A stretch of 64,000 nucleotides of DNA from Torreya grandis (lineage: Eukaryota > Streptophyta > Pinopsida > Cupressales > Taxaceae), in NCBI GenBank assembly GCA_037957365.1, contig JARHVA010000021.1, forward strand, positions 4,918,001 to 4,982,000, in the 5' to 3' direction. Under the pieces are notes generated by a model. The model saw only the letters and a list, made by a program, of their open reading frames with translations. It did not search any database and was not told the origin of the DNA. A program made the position numbers and the translations under genes. Shown here one piece after another: positions 47,121 through 58,892 of this stretch; positions within the stretch are counted from its first letter, which is position 1, and every line of letters starts with the position of its first letter.

Positions 47121-47299
47121 TGTTAAAGTAGGAAAACATTTTGAGATTTGATTGAATTTTTTGCAATACTTTGCAATAGACAAAGTGCTAGAAAATGAAA
47201 GTATTGAACATATGAAATGTAAAGTCCTAAAGACAATGAATTCCAAATTGCATAAAAAGGATACGAAGCTCACGAACATGTAAGATGATACCTCAAGAA

Positions 47300-47740
47300 G
47301 TAATGGGATCTATTGTATGCAATTAGGGTTTGAAAAATGATTATTTGAATAATTTACTATGATAATTTGAAATTAAAAGTGAATTTTTGAGTTAGATATG
47401 CAAGTAAAAAATAAAAAATTTATCAAAAAATTAGTGATTTGATGGTACCTAGTGTATGCACCTAGGGTTTAGAAAAAATAAATGTTTTTTAGAATTACTA
47501 TTGATTTTTGAAATTTGAATGGATTATCTTATTTAAATATGCTAGTAAAAATTTCATAAATTTATTGGAAAATTATTAGGAAAAGGTTGGGACCTAGTAT
47601 GGGCAACTAGGGTTTGAAAGAAAATTATTTTAAAATTACTATAAAATTTAAAAAATTTAATGGTAATTTTTTATTTTATTATGTAGATAAAAAATTAGAA
47701 AAATATAAGTAAAACTAGTAGGAAATTTACCCTAGGGGTT
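47300..47740. repeat. tandem repeats of ~140-145 bp in the G2 leader
   Basis: Units are marked by CTAGTGTATGCACCTAGGG and relatives at about 47307, 47447 and 47592, with a remnant CCCTAGGGGTTTTAGG near 47730. Each is followed by an A/T-rich stretch. They lie between primer site and gag start. Confidence 0.7.
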
Positions 47741-47760
47741 TTAGGCCCAAACAAAGTAAA

Positions 47761-47772
47761 TTGGGTTCACCA
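47761..47772 (-). promoter_or_regulatory. G2 primer-binding site candidate
   Basis: The minus strand reads TGGTGAACCCAA, two bases after the 5' LTR end at 47775. It begins with the TGG required for a tRNA CCA end; the tRNA is not assigned. Confidence 0.55.
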
Positions 47773-47774
47773 AA

Positions 47775-48965
47775 TGATTTAATAATTTTAGGAATATTGG
47801 TGTATTATTCCTAATTTATTTAAAGGTCTGGAATAGGAAATTAGTGAATAAATATGCAATAACTAAACTACTAATTTGTGTAAATTAGATTGAAACTTTG
47901 AGCTTTCTAAAAATAATAATAATAAATGGAAAAGAAGACTTAGCTAGAAATTGACTGATATGGTTGAGACAGGGTCTAATATTCATTGTGCAGGACTGGG
48001 ACACTATCACAAACTGGCATCTAACCTTCATTTAATGATTGGGTAAGAGATATGAAAGTAGATAGGAGTGACACCAGTGTTGTAGTCCACCTCCATCACT
48101 ATTGTCTTGAGGATCTAAGCTTTTTGAGTTTTGTTCACCAGGTCTGTGTGACCCTGTCTGTGAAGTTTTAGCAGCTAGAAGTCATAGAGCTCCTTGTAGA
48201 GTAGATTTTATCCTCAAACCCTATGATCAATTATGATTTGATCAATTTTGAGAAAAAAGGGGAGATTAGTGTGTGTAATATTCATTGAACATGTATCCAC
48301 ACCCCTTATGTGGGCACGTTGCCTACATACCAATACTTTGAAGAGGGATCAAGCCATATGTAGTTCACCCACTTGATGTGTTTTATGCAATAGAGTGTAT
48401 GAATATGAAAAATGCTAAACTATATGTGCTTGAGGTGGATAAGGATTGGTGTAAGGATTTAATTAAGCTTATAAGTGTATAGGCTGGTTGTATGTAGAGA
48501 ATAGGGAATATTGCTTGAGTAGTCTTGCTTGTATTCTTACTTGCTTAGAGATATTTGCCAACCATCTTTCTAAATGATCCTCGAATGGGATTTTATAGGG
48601 GTCTATTGTTCATGGGTTGAATGTACTCATGTTATGCTGACAAGGATAAGGATGGGGAACTAGAAAGAACTAACTGTTTGGGCCAAAAATGCACTTGAAT
48701 AGGAGTGCTAAAAGTAGACAGGAGTGGCACCGATGCTATAGTCTAAGTGTGGCACTATTACCCTAAACTGATGGGGCTTGGGGGGATGGATTAGTCATGG
48801 AAAGAGGGGTCTGACATAGCTAGGATCAAGTCTGGAAGGATACAGATGACTGGGAATCAATAAAAACATGCTTATGTGGGTCATGAGAGTAAGCAAGAGG
48901 GACCTATGGTTTAGGTGTCATAAGCCACACTTAAGTTACAAATTTTTGCATTTTATATGATTACA
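47775..48965 (-). repeat. G2 5' LTR
   Basis: Pairs with 40874-42050. The minus-strand TATA box is at 48591-48598. The ~65-bp motif is at 48038-48112 and 48699-48767. Starts TGATTT and ends GATTACA on the plus strand. Confidence 0.85.
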
Positions 48966-49017
48966 TTTGGTGAGGTTGTAATTACAGGTCTTAAAGTTTA
49001 ATGCTACTGAAGAAGTC

Positions 49018-50293
49018 ATGGCCAGGGTTTTTGGTCTTACTTTGTCTAGGGAAATATTGTATGTAGTCAAGTGGAAAGGTAGCCAATGTAATAATATGTT
49101 GCTCCAACCAAAGGAATCTATAATGGATGCAGGGAAAGGGGTTCGAAGAGATTCTCTTCTTAATCATTTAAGGTGGTTTACATTATCTAAAAATATATAA
49201 CATGTGAATGTAGGAATTCACATATCTTTGTTTATCAATTTAAGCTTCTTTCTCATCTTAGGCACAAGTTAATTCTCAACTTGCCTTTCCTTTTTCTCAA
49301 ATTTATAGAAAGAACTAAAATTGAGGCGTGGAGTGTAAATATTAAAGCCTTGAATTTTAAGTATCTATGTATTTTTTGTATTTATTTTTGTTCATTAGTG
49401 AATATTTAAAAATTTAATAATGAAGCTATAAGAAGAAAGAGGAGAGGATGATTCTCCCAGTAGGGTTAGGATATGTTAGGGATTTGGATCTTAGTGATAG
49501 GATTTCAAAAGTAGATTTAAATGTGGTTATGGATCATGTGGGTATTGCATCAACATATGAGCCTGTAGATGTTTTCAGTTTTAGAAATTTGGAAGGGGTG
49601 GGTGTTAATTATTTTGGTGATTATACGAGTTATGTAATTGCATTAGACCATGCACTAGAGATTATTGAGAGACAATGTAAATTAATCAAAATTTCACAAT
49701 ATGAGGGCCAAATTTCCTTTGTTTTAGGGGTTTATAAATTGGATACTTCAGATTTGGTGGCAGGTGATTTTGATGGGGGGTTGAAATCATCTACAAAGGA
49801 TTCAAATTTTTTGGCTAGTCCATAAGAGAAACTAGAGTGTTAAGACAAAAGTTACAGGAGATGGTTTGTTAAAGGATGATATCATCTCAGATATAAAGAC
49901 TTCTCAAACTTGGCTAGTGATTTGGTGGTTAAAATTTTGAAGTGCAAACATCCTACTAAAGTTTATTCTTTTATTTTAAAAGAACATTAGTTTAATGTCT
50001 TGTTAAGATGACTGGTCTCTAATCTTCCACATGATTTGATTTGTCATGATCTATTTTATGAGGTATATATTTATTCATCAGAGCAAGATAAGAACTTAAT
50101 GTGTGAAGCTTATTTACATGATTTGGTCTTACCTTTTCATTCTGATTGGAATCTTAATGATTCTATAGGGGATGTAATGACTAGGGCCTTTATGTCCTAC
50201 CTTTATAATGAGTCTTATTTACTACATGAATTTCAAGTTTATTTTAAATTTGAAAGGATAACCCCTTTGTGGATTTTAGGTGATCATCCTTAG
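49018..50293 (+). other. unrecognised coding-like relic (three open stretches)
   Basis: Three plus-strand open stretches, 49018-49200, 49448-49825 (125 codons, MILPVGLGYVRDLDLSDRIS...) and 50036-50293 (LMCEAYLHDLVLPFHSDWN), have mixed, protein-like composition. In the last, the reading continues upstream of its ATG to about 49990 with one stop (NLPHDLICHDLFYEVYI). I recognise no domain. They may be exons of a dead gene or the unfamiliar part of a transposon. From 50290 to 51120 the strand reads only through many stops, and the region ends in a simple TTATATTCTCAATGAAAGG tail-like stretch. Confidence 0.35.
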
Positions 50294-52480
50294 CATTTTG
50301 AGATCATTTAGAATTAGGAGGCATGTTTGAAGAATGAATTTTTCAGGGATAAAACATTGAGAATTTTTTTGGGGTGATGGAGTAGTTTATTAATATTAAT
50401 AAAGAATATTTGTTGGGAATGTTTAGACATTGTTATGTTATATGGATATAAATCCCTACTCTCCTTAGGATTAAGGAGCCTCATTCCTTGGTCAGCTTTT
50501 ATTTGATTTGGCAAGAATGAAATGTTTTCTTTACTCTATTATGCAGGATAAGGAAATTTGGATTGGTTTAAAGTTTCACTAGTTTCTTCTTTGGTTTCAT
50601 ATTCTTGATTGGAGGGTGTTTACGCCCCTTAATAATAATTTTTGAGAATGAAAAGTGGAAGGATTTATATTGTGCAAAAGGTTTCTTTTCTTATTATGAT
50701 GTTCTGTGTAGTTCTCCTTGTGATTTTAGAATATTTTATGAGAAAGAGATGTTCAAAATTATTAGGTGATTCTCCCTGTTATTATGTTCCCTACCTCTGG
50801 ATTCTTATGGTTTTTGGCTATTACTTCAATTTGGATTGGAGGTTTGTGTTGCTTGATATATTTTGCACTTGATAGTATGGTCTCAAAGAGTTTGGTGGTT
50901 GTTGTAGAATAAGTTTGAATTTTTGGCTTCTTATATTATATGTATTTGGAATCAATTATTCTAAGGGATGTTGGATTTTGGATATTAGAGATAACTCTAT
51001 GTAGTTTTTAGTTTCCTAAGAAGGTCTATTTTTTTGGGTTTATTATTGTATTTAGACAATGAAAATAGTAATATAAAAAATATTGTAATGTTTTTTATAT
51101 TCTCAATGAAAGGGTGAGGGAACTGTCAACCTTCCTTTAACTTATAAAAAAAACATTACAATTACAAGGATTATATGAAAATTGGGTGCCTACATAATGT
51201 CTCACTTTGTTGTGCATGCATGCATATAAATTTAAAAAATAAGTACATACATGAGAATTACCTTGGAGGGTGTGAATAATTTTTTTTATTCTTTGAAATG
51301 AATGTTACATAAATACTACAATGTCAGCTTCTCAAATGTACCTCAAAGAAGATGTGAATACGTACACATAGATCAATGTCTTGATAAAATGTATCCAACT
51401 AAAATAGTTTAAATATTAAGTTAAGTAAAGGAATGAATATACTTGTTGGTATGTTAACCATTCTTCCATCTATGTAAACTCAAAAACTCTCTTAGGCCTC
51501 AATTGCCCCTATTAAGAGCTAAAACAATTTCAAATTGAAAAATTAGATCCTAATGACCCATGTCGAGGGGGAAAATATGATTCTTAGCGAAAGAAATAAA
51601 AATATGGTATCATTATGTAACCACTAACCTTTAAATTTTGTAACTTATTAATCATTTGTAACTAAAAAAGTAGAATAAGTTGACTTTTACCCCCATTTTG
51701 AGGTGAGTGATGATCTTGCATATCACTCATCATAAAAGAAAATATCATGTACTCCATGTGTAACAGATAAAATAAAAAGTATTTAACCCTTGTGAAATCT
51801 CATGTACATCATAGGTAGATAGATAAATATAGAAATATATGATCATGTGAGCTCATTAGTAACTTGTAACTAATATGCCAATAGATAAACAATATATGCA
51901 AGGGAAATAAAATGTGAGGTGAAAGTGGTATGCTCTGATGATACCCAAAAGGATAGACAAATGATATGGCCCACTATATCAAGAAAAGAGGGATAGATGA
52001 TATGCCTCGATGGAAAAAAATGCCCTAATGTGAACAAGATAGAGTAATGCTTGTACCAAAGTAACTCTAAATGTAACTAAGATATATGAAAAATGTGAGG
52101 CAAAACTGTGTCCTAATATAATAACTGTAAAATCAATAAACATGTGTAATAGGTTATGAATAAGTAAGAGTAATTGATAACGTGCATGGAAAATATTACA
52201 TTTCAAGATTCCTTTGCATCTATGAGTGACATAAGTACACAAAAAGTTTTTCCTTCTAGTATAGGCAAAATAAATTTGATAAATGGTGTATACACCTAAT
52301 AGTTTTAACTTTGTCACTTTATTGATGCTTTCTCTTACAGGGCTTATCAAGTCATGGTACTTTGCGAGAGATATTTATATTATATATTGTGAGACCATTA
52401 CTATTATCATTTTGGATTCATTTAATTCTCTACCCATCATGCCCTTCCGTCCATATCCTATCCAGATTTGCTACCTACCC
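50294..52480. other. AT-rich interval, no gene seen
   Basis: Only short ORFs. A 123-codon minus-strand ORF at 51979-52350 is hydrophobic and overlaps low-complexity sequence; no motif. Confidence 0.4.
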
Positions 52481-52672
52481 TATATCCTATGATATCAGCC
52501 TGACTAATACTATTTGTTTTGTGCCTTTATCCTTCCTCTATTGTATTGGCCTGCTTGATATAGTTCTAACTGTGTTTTATGATAATTTTACTATATCAAC
52601 CTAGGTGATATTGTACTATCCCAATGGACATTTTTGAATTATATTGACCTAGTCGATATTATTAGTTTAAAG
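52481..52672. repeat. minisatellite with ~52-bp period
   Basis: The core GATATCAGCCTGACTAATA recurs in degenerate form (TTGGCCTGCTTGATAT, ATCAACCTAGGTGATAT, ATTGACCTAGTCGATAT) at about 52489, 52541, 52592 and 52643. A related core returns beyond K1 at 61790-62580. Confidence 0.65.
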
Positions 52673-53440
52673 TTTAGGGCTAGTTTTAGGTATCAAATAA
52701 ATATATACATGACTCATATTTGAATACAAACATATCATATCATATTCGTATGCTCTTCTTGTGCTTTCACTTGTGCTTTAATGGGTATTTGGGAGAGTTA
52801 GTGGATTAGAACCTTATCTTGAGAGCTTTTGTCTTGTGGTGTCATTGAAGCTCAACAAGAGAGGTCATTGGGGGTTCCTAACAAAGGATATCTAGGTCTT
52901 AATCCAACCATTTTACATATTAAACCTATAACAACATCTTGGAAAGTTACACTTGAGCCAAAGGGGGTGGGGGGTTGAAGCATTGGCAGGTCTACCCCAA
53001 GGTAAGAATTTATATCCATACACTCTTTCTTCTATTTACTTGTAGATTAGATGTTTCTTATTATTTTTTGAATAAATGTATGTGCATTCTTATTTAGGTT
53101 CCTCCTTATACCGAATAAACTAGTATACATATAAGATTACTTAGGCTTGCCATTGATCACTTTAGGTTGCATAGACCCCCATTTGGTTGACCATTGCCCT
53201 TTACTAATTTTTATAATTATATAACCCATAATTTATTTTAGTTTGTACCCATTTAAAACCATTTAATTTTCTTGTATATTTACAATCATAGTTACAATAA
53301 TTTAGCTTTATTTAGGTCTAGTGAGAGTTATATCATTGTGTGATGGATTAGGAATTGGAACCCTTTATTATTTAAATTTGAGTTGTAGGTTTCCATTTAA
53401 TATATCTATGGTTATCTTTGGTCCCTATCTAATTATCTAA

Positions 53441-56081
53441 TGATGCAGGAGCATCAAACTAGAAGACTCCATTTGCTTAGTGTTTTGTCAATAACTGGTC
53501 AAGTTAGTAAATTTTGGGGTGTCAAAGTGTTTGAGGGAATTTTTAAGGTCTATTTGTGGTCTTATAAACCATTTTATTCCCTTAGGATGTGTTATGTGAC
53601 TTCTAGGTGTTTTCCCTCCAAAATAGGGAATTTGAAAATTCAAATAAGTAACTAAGTCTAGAATGATCTTGAACATGATCTAAGATGGTGAGAGGATGGA
53701 ACTTGGTTAAATAGGGTCAATAAGTCATTTAAAGGGTGATGGAAGTACTAAAGTTCTAAGTTATCAAGTTGAAATTCATGCATTAGTTATGTAGCCCTTT
53801 CCCATACATTGGGTTGACAAGAAAAGAAATTATTTTGTAACTGACTAGATAACCAACCTTGAAGTTGGTTGAAAGGAAGGATTGATACGTGAGTATTAGG
53901 TAGAGTTAAGAGAAGAGATATATATGGAGAAGATGAGGAGGGTCAGAGAATGAGGGAATATATAAAACCCCTTCATAGAAGATGAACAGGTCCTTCGTGG
54001 ACTGAGTTGTAAACATTTGATGTTTCAAATAAATAAAGATAAGTTTGTTAATGCATTGTCTTCCCTACAAGATAGATAGTTTATTATTTACTTATATTAT
54101 GTCTCAAATTGAACCAGAAAGCCATATGCAGACCCTTTTGATTTACAAGTTTATAGTTTGGTAATAATGGACACAGTTTTACATTCAAGTAAAGAAGTTA
54201 TCAAATGGATTTGAAGAAGGCAAAAGTTGTGTTTGAAGAGTAATCATGTTTTTAGGGCTAAGGTGGTGATTTAAAAAATATTATTTGACCATTAAAATTT
54301 ATGGAACCATGTTTGGATGTAAAACCAATATTGAAGTTCATATACAGTCCATTTTAGTGAAGATTTATGTTTATAATAACAACCCTATTTCATGCAAATA
54401 GCTTGAAACAAGACTGAGAGAATATGGTTGAGGGAATGTGTAATAAGAATAATGAATAAGGTGTGCTAATGTTACATATAAAAAGTCTCAATATTGTTAT
54501 TGTAATGATTAAAACTATTGTATATAGATAAACCCCTATCATACAGTCATGCAATACTTTGTTGCACAGTCATACAACAAAGAGGAGTATTTTGTTGGAG
54601 ATCTTATGTGTGGTTATTATTCAAATGGAGTATTATTTGAAAATAAGGAATAACAAGGTCTAAGAGGAATATTTTAATGCTTAGAAGAGTTTGGAAATTA
54701 CACCAATTGTTAGAGCCCTGTTACATAGTGCATAACCCCTATTATGGCAGATGTGGAAAGGACACACATTAGGAGAGAAGGATGAAAACTATCTCAAAAA
54801 GTTATTAATGTGAACAATGAGGAGAGAATATTTTTAGTGTCCATTCATTTGAGAGAGAGGCCCCAGGTTAGAGATTGATAATACACAGACCCTATTTCTA
54901 TACTTATAGTGTTGCTTCATGAATGGGAATTTTGATCTTTGAAAGAATCTATATAAGGAGTGAATTATTGGCTTCCAAAGTGATTTGGTAAGCTCATTAT
55001 GGAATTAATAAGTTGTTTTTATTATTTATTTTCTTGAAACATTATTGTTGATTTAACAATAGGGACACAACCCTGTGGAAACCCTTGTTGTCTACACAGT
55101 CCAAAATAAATGGAGTTAGAGCATGTGGGCAGAAGATTGATATCTAGTTTCCAAAGGTTTGAGAAGTTGTATGAGGCTAACACATAGTCTACACACCTTT
55201 CATAATGGAAAGAAAATCATTGATACGTTATCAAGACATTTATTTATGCTCTCAGTCTAGAATAGGGGCATAAAAGCCCTAAATTAGGGTTTAGATATTT
55301 TAGAGAGTTTCCACCATTGGAAAAAGATGAAACTTGGTGGTTTGGGAGAACTTGATGTGAAAAAGGATATTTCATAGGTTTTGGGTTGTTATGGACTATA
55401 TTCGTACATTTATAGGGGATTGTGCCTATCAAGGAGACTTAAAGACCTAATTAGGTTTATACTAAGAGTGAAAAAAGGTATCTAGAAATAGATTTGGGTT
55501 TTAGACTTCATGGGGAGTTTAATGTATCCATAGAGGTTACTCCAAAGTGTTGTTAGTTTTTTAGGAGACTTGATAAATTTGGCAAATGAATGAAAAAGGC
55601 AAAAGAAAAGGCTACACGCCTTAAGAGAGCTTTGTGACCTTAAAGGATGGGAATGAGAGTTGAAGTGTGAACCAAAGGTTGTAAGAGGTTGATATATATG
55701 TATTAGGATAATTTTAGACCATAAAAACAAGAGTACTAAGTCCCTAATATATATACCAAGGTGTGGTCCTTGAGACCTAACAAGATTGGCTAAGAAGGAG
55801 CTAATGTGGGAGTTGCATCCAAAGAAGTTAAAAGGGTGATATATGATAAATTGAGATAATAATTGTGAACTCATAGGGGAGACTGAATGATATCAAATAA
55901 ATGTTCAAAGTCTTTAACAAAAAATAATAATGAATGGACACTGTATAGCCTAGTATGCATGTTGACAGAGACTAAGGGAGATGAGACCTTGAAGGATAAG
56001 TGACGCATTAAATGTGAACTATTTTAATATCTAAGCCAATTAATGATGTTTTGGTGACTTCTCCACTATAAATATGCATCA
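53441..56081 (+). repeat. K1 5' LTR
   Basis: The TATA box TATATAAAA is at 53959-53967 and the AATAAA-type run near 54028-54037, so U3 and R fill the first 600 bases and U5 is about 2 kb. A segment 54593-55125 looks like an older, shorter LTR with its primer site built into this LTR. Confidence 0.9.
53959..53967 (+). promoter_or_regulatory. K1 5' LTR TATA box
   Basis: TATATAAAA, followed about 70 bases later by AATAAATAAA, the expected R region. In the 3' LTR the same place reads GATAGAAAA, so that copy has lost the box. Confidence 0.6.
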
Positions 56082-56083
56082 TT

Positions 56084-56095
56084 TGGTATTATATC
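56084..56095 (+). promoter_or_regulatory. K1 primer-binding site (decayed initiator tRNA-Met type)
   Basis: TGGTATTATATC, two bases after the LTR, matches the standard TGGTATCAGAGC at nine of twelve positions. AAGGTAAG follows. Confidence 0.7.
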
Positions 56096-56299
56096 AAGGT
56101 AAGTTGATTTGAGTTCTTTGAAACTTGTCTATTTGACATTGACAAAGCATGCTATGGGATTTGCATGAAAGATAACCTTGCAAGGTATTGAGGGAGAAGA
56201 AGGTTGTAGGTATTATATATTAAGGTCAGCATAGAGGAATATAATATTGATAAAAATAAGAGATACAACTCCAAATTTCTAGAAGAAATGACTAAAAGC

Positions 56300-58880
56300 T
56301 AGTCAAGAAAAGACTAGAAAAGATAGATAGGAATGAGAACATTGGAGATCTAAAAGAGAGAAGAGAGAAAGAAGATATAAGACTCCACAAGAGGGTCAAG
56401 GAAGATAAGAAGAGGTCCTATATAGAGGACAAAAGAAGAAGAAGGGCCCAATAGAGGTCTAAAAGGAAAGGTTGATAAACTTGCTAAGAGGAAGGTCTAG
56501 ACAGGCCTCAAAAGAAAAAGAAGAAAAGAGAAGTGGAATACATGAGGAGAGAATTAGGGCAAGACATAGAAAGGATAGAGATCATGATGAAGCTCATAAG
56601 AGAACAATAACGCCAATGGACTAACTGGAATGTGAGAAGAAGAGTGAAGTGTGAAAGAGAGAAGGCACGAGAAAGGTGTCTTGAGAGATGAGAAGAAGAA
56701 AGAGAGAGAAACCCAAAGAGGCATGAGAAGTGAAATGTTACCAAGTGAGCAACAAGATAAAGTAATAGAGAAGAGGGTTCTCATTGAGGAGAAAAAGAAA
56801 GAGAGAGAAGTGTCAATAAGAGCACGTGAGGGTGAAGCCAAGAAGAGATGGAAAATCTCTATGCCAAGGACATTCAAAGAGACAATGTGGTCTCTAATTT
56901 TATATGCTAACATTGATTTCAAGTTTATGTATGCAGGTATGAATAATAAAATAAAGAAGGCCAAGCATGAGGCCTCGAAGTTGATGAAGGATGGGCCAAG
57001 AACATTACCCATCAAGTGGTTAGAGGATGACAAAGAAATGGAACCTCTTGAAGAAGACAAAGTGAAAGAGATTGAAGACATTCCACATGATGAAATTGAA
57101 GAGAAAGAGGAATACTATGATGCATTGCCAAGTATAGCACCTAAAATAAGAAAAGAAACATGTAAATAAGATATGAAGGTCACCCATGAAGACATGAATG
57201 AAGAGATGAGATTGCATCAATTGCCTTTGTAGATAATGAATGTTTGAACATTGATTTTGATTGCATCTATGAAGAAGAAAAAGATGATATGTAGGTTGAG
57301 AAAAATAATTACAAGTTGTAGACATCAAGAAGAGAACAAGGGAATGGATATGTATGGCCTAAGTGGCTTGAATAAATAGGTAAATAGAAGGAAGAGGATA
57401 ACCTCAAACAAGAGGTTAAACAAGGCAAAAGTACAGGGGAAAACAAACACAAGTGTGGAAGCAAAGGACAAATAACAAAGAACACCCATATGGCATGATA
57501 GATAGCCAAATCAAGAAGCATGAAGGAGTTGAAAAGAGAAGTAGGTGTTAGCCCAAGAAGTTACAAGGCAGAAAATGGGTGGAAAAGAATATGAAAAGAA
57601 CACAAAAAAAACATATTGCACGTGTATCCCAAACAAGCATGAAGAGTGAGGAAGATAGCAAGCCATCAAAGCAAACAAGAGAGGTAGAGCAAGAAAACCA
57701 AGCAAATGAGATGAAGGTACAACCTTGTGAACAAGAAGTTGAGCGCATGTATTTTTAGGATTTCTTTTAAAATGTGGTATATGATGATATATGTGAATTT
57801 GATTCCAATGGGGAAGACATTTTATACATAGAAATAATGGCATTGATGAATAAGTGTGTAGCATGGAAAGAGGAGAATGAAGCACCTCAAAGAGTGCTTG
57901 AGAATAATGGCATGTAGCATGATGAAGTTGATATGACTCTCACAAATGAGGAAGTCCAAGGAGAAGACAAAGAAGAATTTTTCCAAGGAAAGGAAGATTA
58001 AAGTGAACTAAGGTTTGATGAGGATTGTGAAGAGATGGATGCTTCCAAGTTGCAAGAAGAGTTGGAGATGTTAGAGGAGATATTCAGTCCATCAAAGGGG
58101 CTATAAATAGGTGAGGTATAATAGGCAAAAGTCAAGGATGAGCTCCAAGAAACATCAAGAGAAGAACAACAAAGAAAAGCACAAGAAGTTGTGCAAACAA
58201 GGCCACAAACAAGTAAGCAAATGAAGTGTAAGCAAACAAATAAGGTGAGGTGCTCAATGGATCAAAATAAAACTAAATTTGCATTTGATAAACATGAATA
58301 TAGAAAGCTCAAGATAGGTTAAATCATATTGTACTATGATGAGGATTAGTGAAACAAGGAGTTGCTCTTGCATAGTGAGCAAGATGAGAGGAAAAGACAT
58401 CAAAATGTGAAGAAGATTGAAGATAAGAGGTCGAAAAAGAGAGTATATACAAGAAAAGATCTAGAGGTTGGCATTCATGAGATCCCATTAGAGCTTAATG
58501 AAGAAGATGATAGCATGAATAAGAATAAAAAAACCACTAGACAATCAAGAATCAAGTGAAAATATAGAAGAGACAGGCTATCAAACAAGCATGAGGAAGA
58601 AGAATGAACAAAAATTGGTTGCAGCTGAAGATGATGAAGGCAAAATACACTTGGACAAGAGAGAATATGCAATAAATACATAGATACAACATTTAGAACA
58701 CCTTGTGGAGGTAGAACATGCATGGATAAGAAGGCTAAACAAGACCGATAATTAGACAAGCAAGAATTTAGCAAGAAAAATAGAACAAGAAAGGATGAAC
58801 AACAATCAAGTAATCATGAAGGACCCTTCAAGGATAAAGTGGAAGGCAAGGAAAAAAATTTGTGGCTCAAGTTTTCTCCC
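56300..58880 (+). pseudogene. K1 internal charged protein relic, unrecognised
   Basis: The best open stretch is 56651-57169 (172 codons). It starts with a Lys/Arg/Glu-rich run (MKERRHEKGVLRDEKKKERE, probably a long charged helix). It goes on to a more ordinary segment, MPRTFKETMWSLILYANIDF then MYAGMNNKIKKAKHEASKLM, and ends acidic (EEDKVKEIEDIPHDEIEEKE). A second stretch at 58362-58559 is again basic (DERKRHQNVKKIEDKRSKKR). Between and around them the same composition continues through stops, suggesting one long ancestral ORF of about 800 codons. I recognise no gag, RT or known domain, and its function is unknown. Confidence 0.55.
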
Positions 58881-58882
58881 TC

Positions 58883-58892
58883 CTGGGGAGTA
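58883..58892 (+). promoter_or_regulatory. K1 polypurine tract (short)
   Basis: CTGGGGAGTA directly before the 3' LTR start (TAATGCAGG, with TG changed to TA). Confidence 0.6.

Larger units (their letters stand above)
40874..48965 (-). mobile_element. G2: second gag-protease LTR retrotransposon, relative of N2
   Basis: LTRs 40874-42050 and 47775-48965 pair along their length. The minus-strand order is 5' LTR, primer site, leader with tandem repeats, gag, protease, ~3.1 kb untranslated interior, polypurine tract, 3' LTR. As in N2, no RT, RNase H or integrase is readable. The untranslated interior aligns in patches with N2 (for example CCTAGATG...GATGCCCCC near 44237-44315 and 13780-13815). Target duplication is unresolved: TTTGG follows the right LTR, but no clean match precedes the left one. 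Confidence 0.85.

Noticed and set aside
40874..48970. target duplication TTTGG/ATTGG for G2
   Set aside because: TTTGG follows the right LTR, but the candidate match on the left falls inside sequence that is homologous between both LTRs, so it cannot be flanking DNA.
56508..57885. several minus-strand ORFs of 66-175 codons across the K1 interior
   Set aside because: They mirror the Lys/Glu-rich plus-strand frame (giving Phe/Leu/Ser-rich chains) and run against the primer site, polypurine tract and TATA box.
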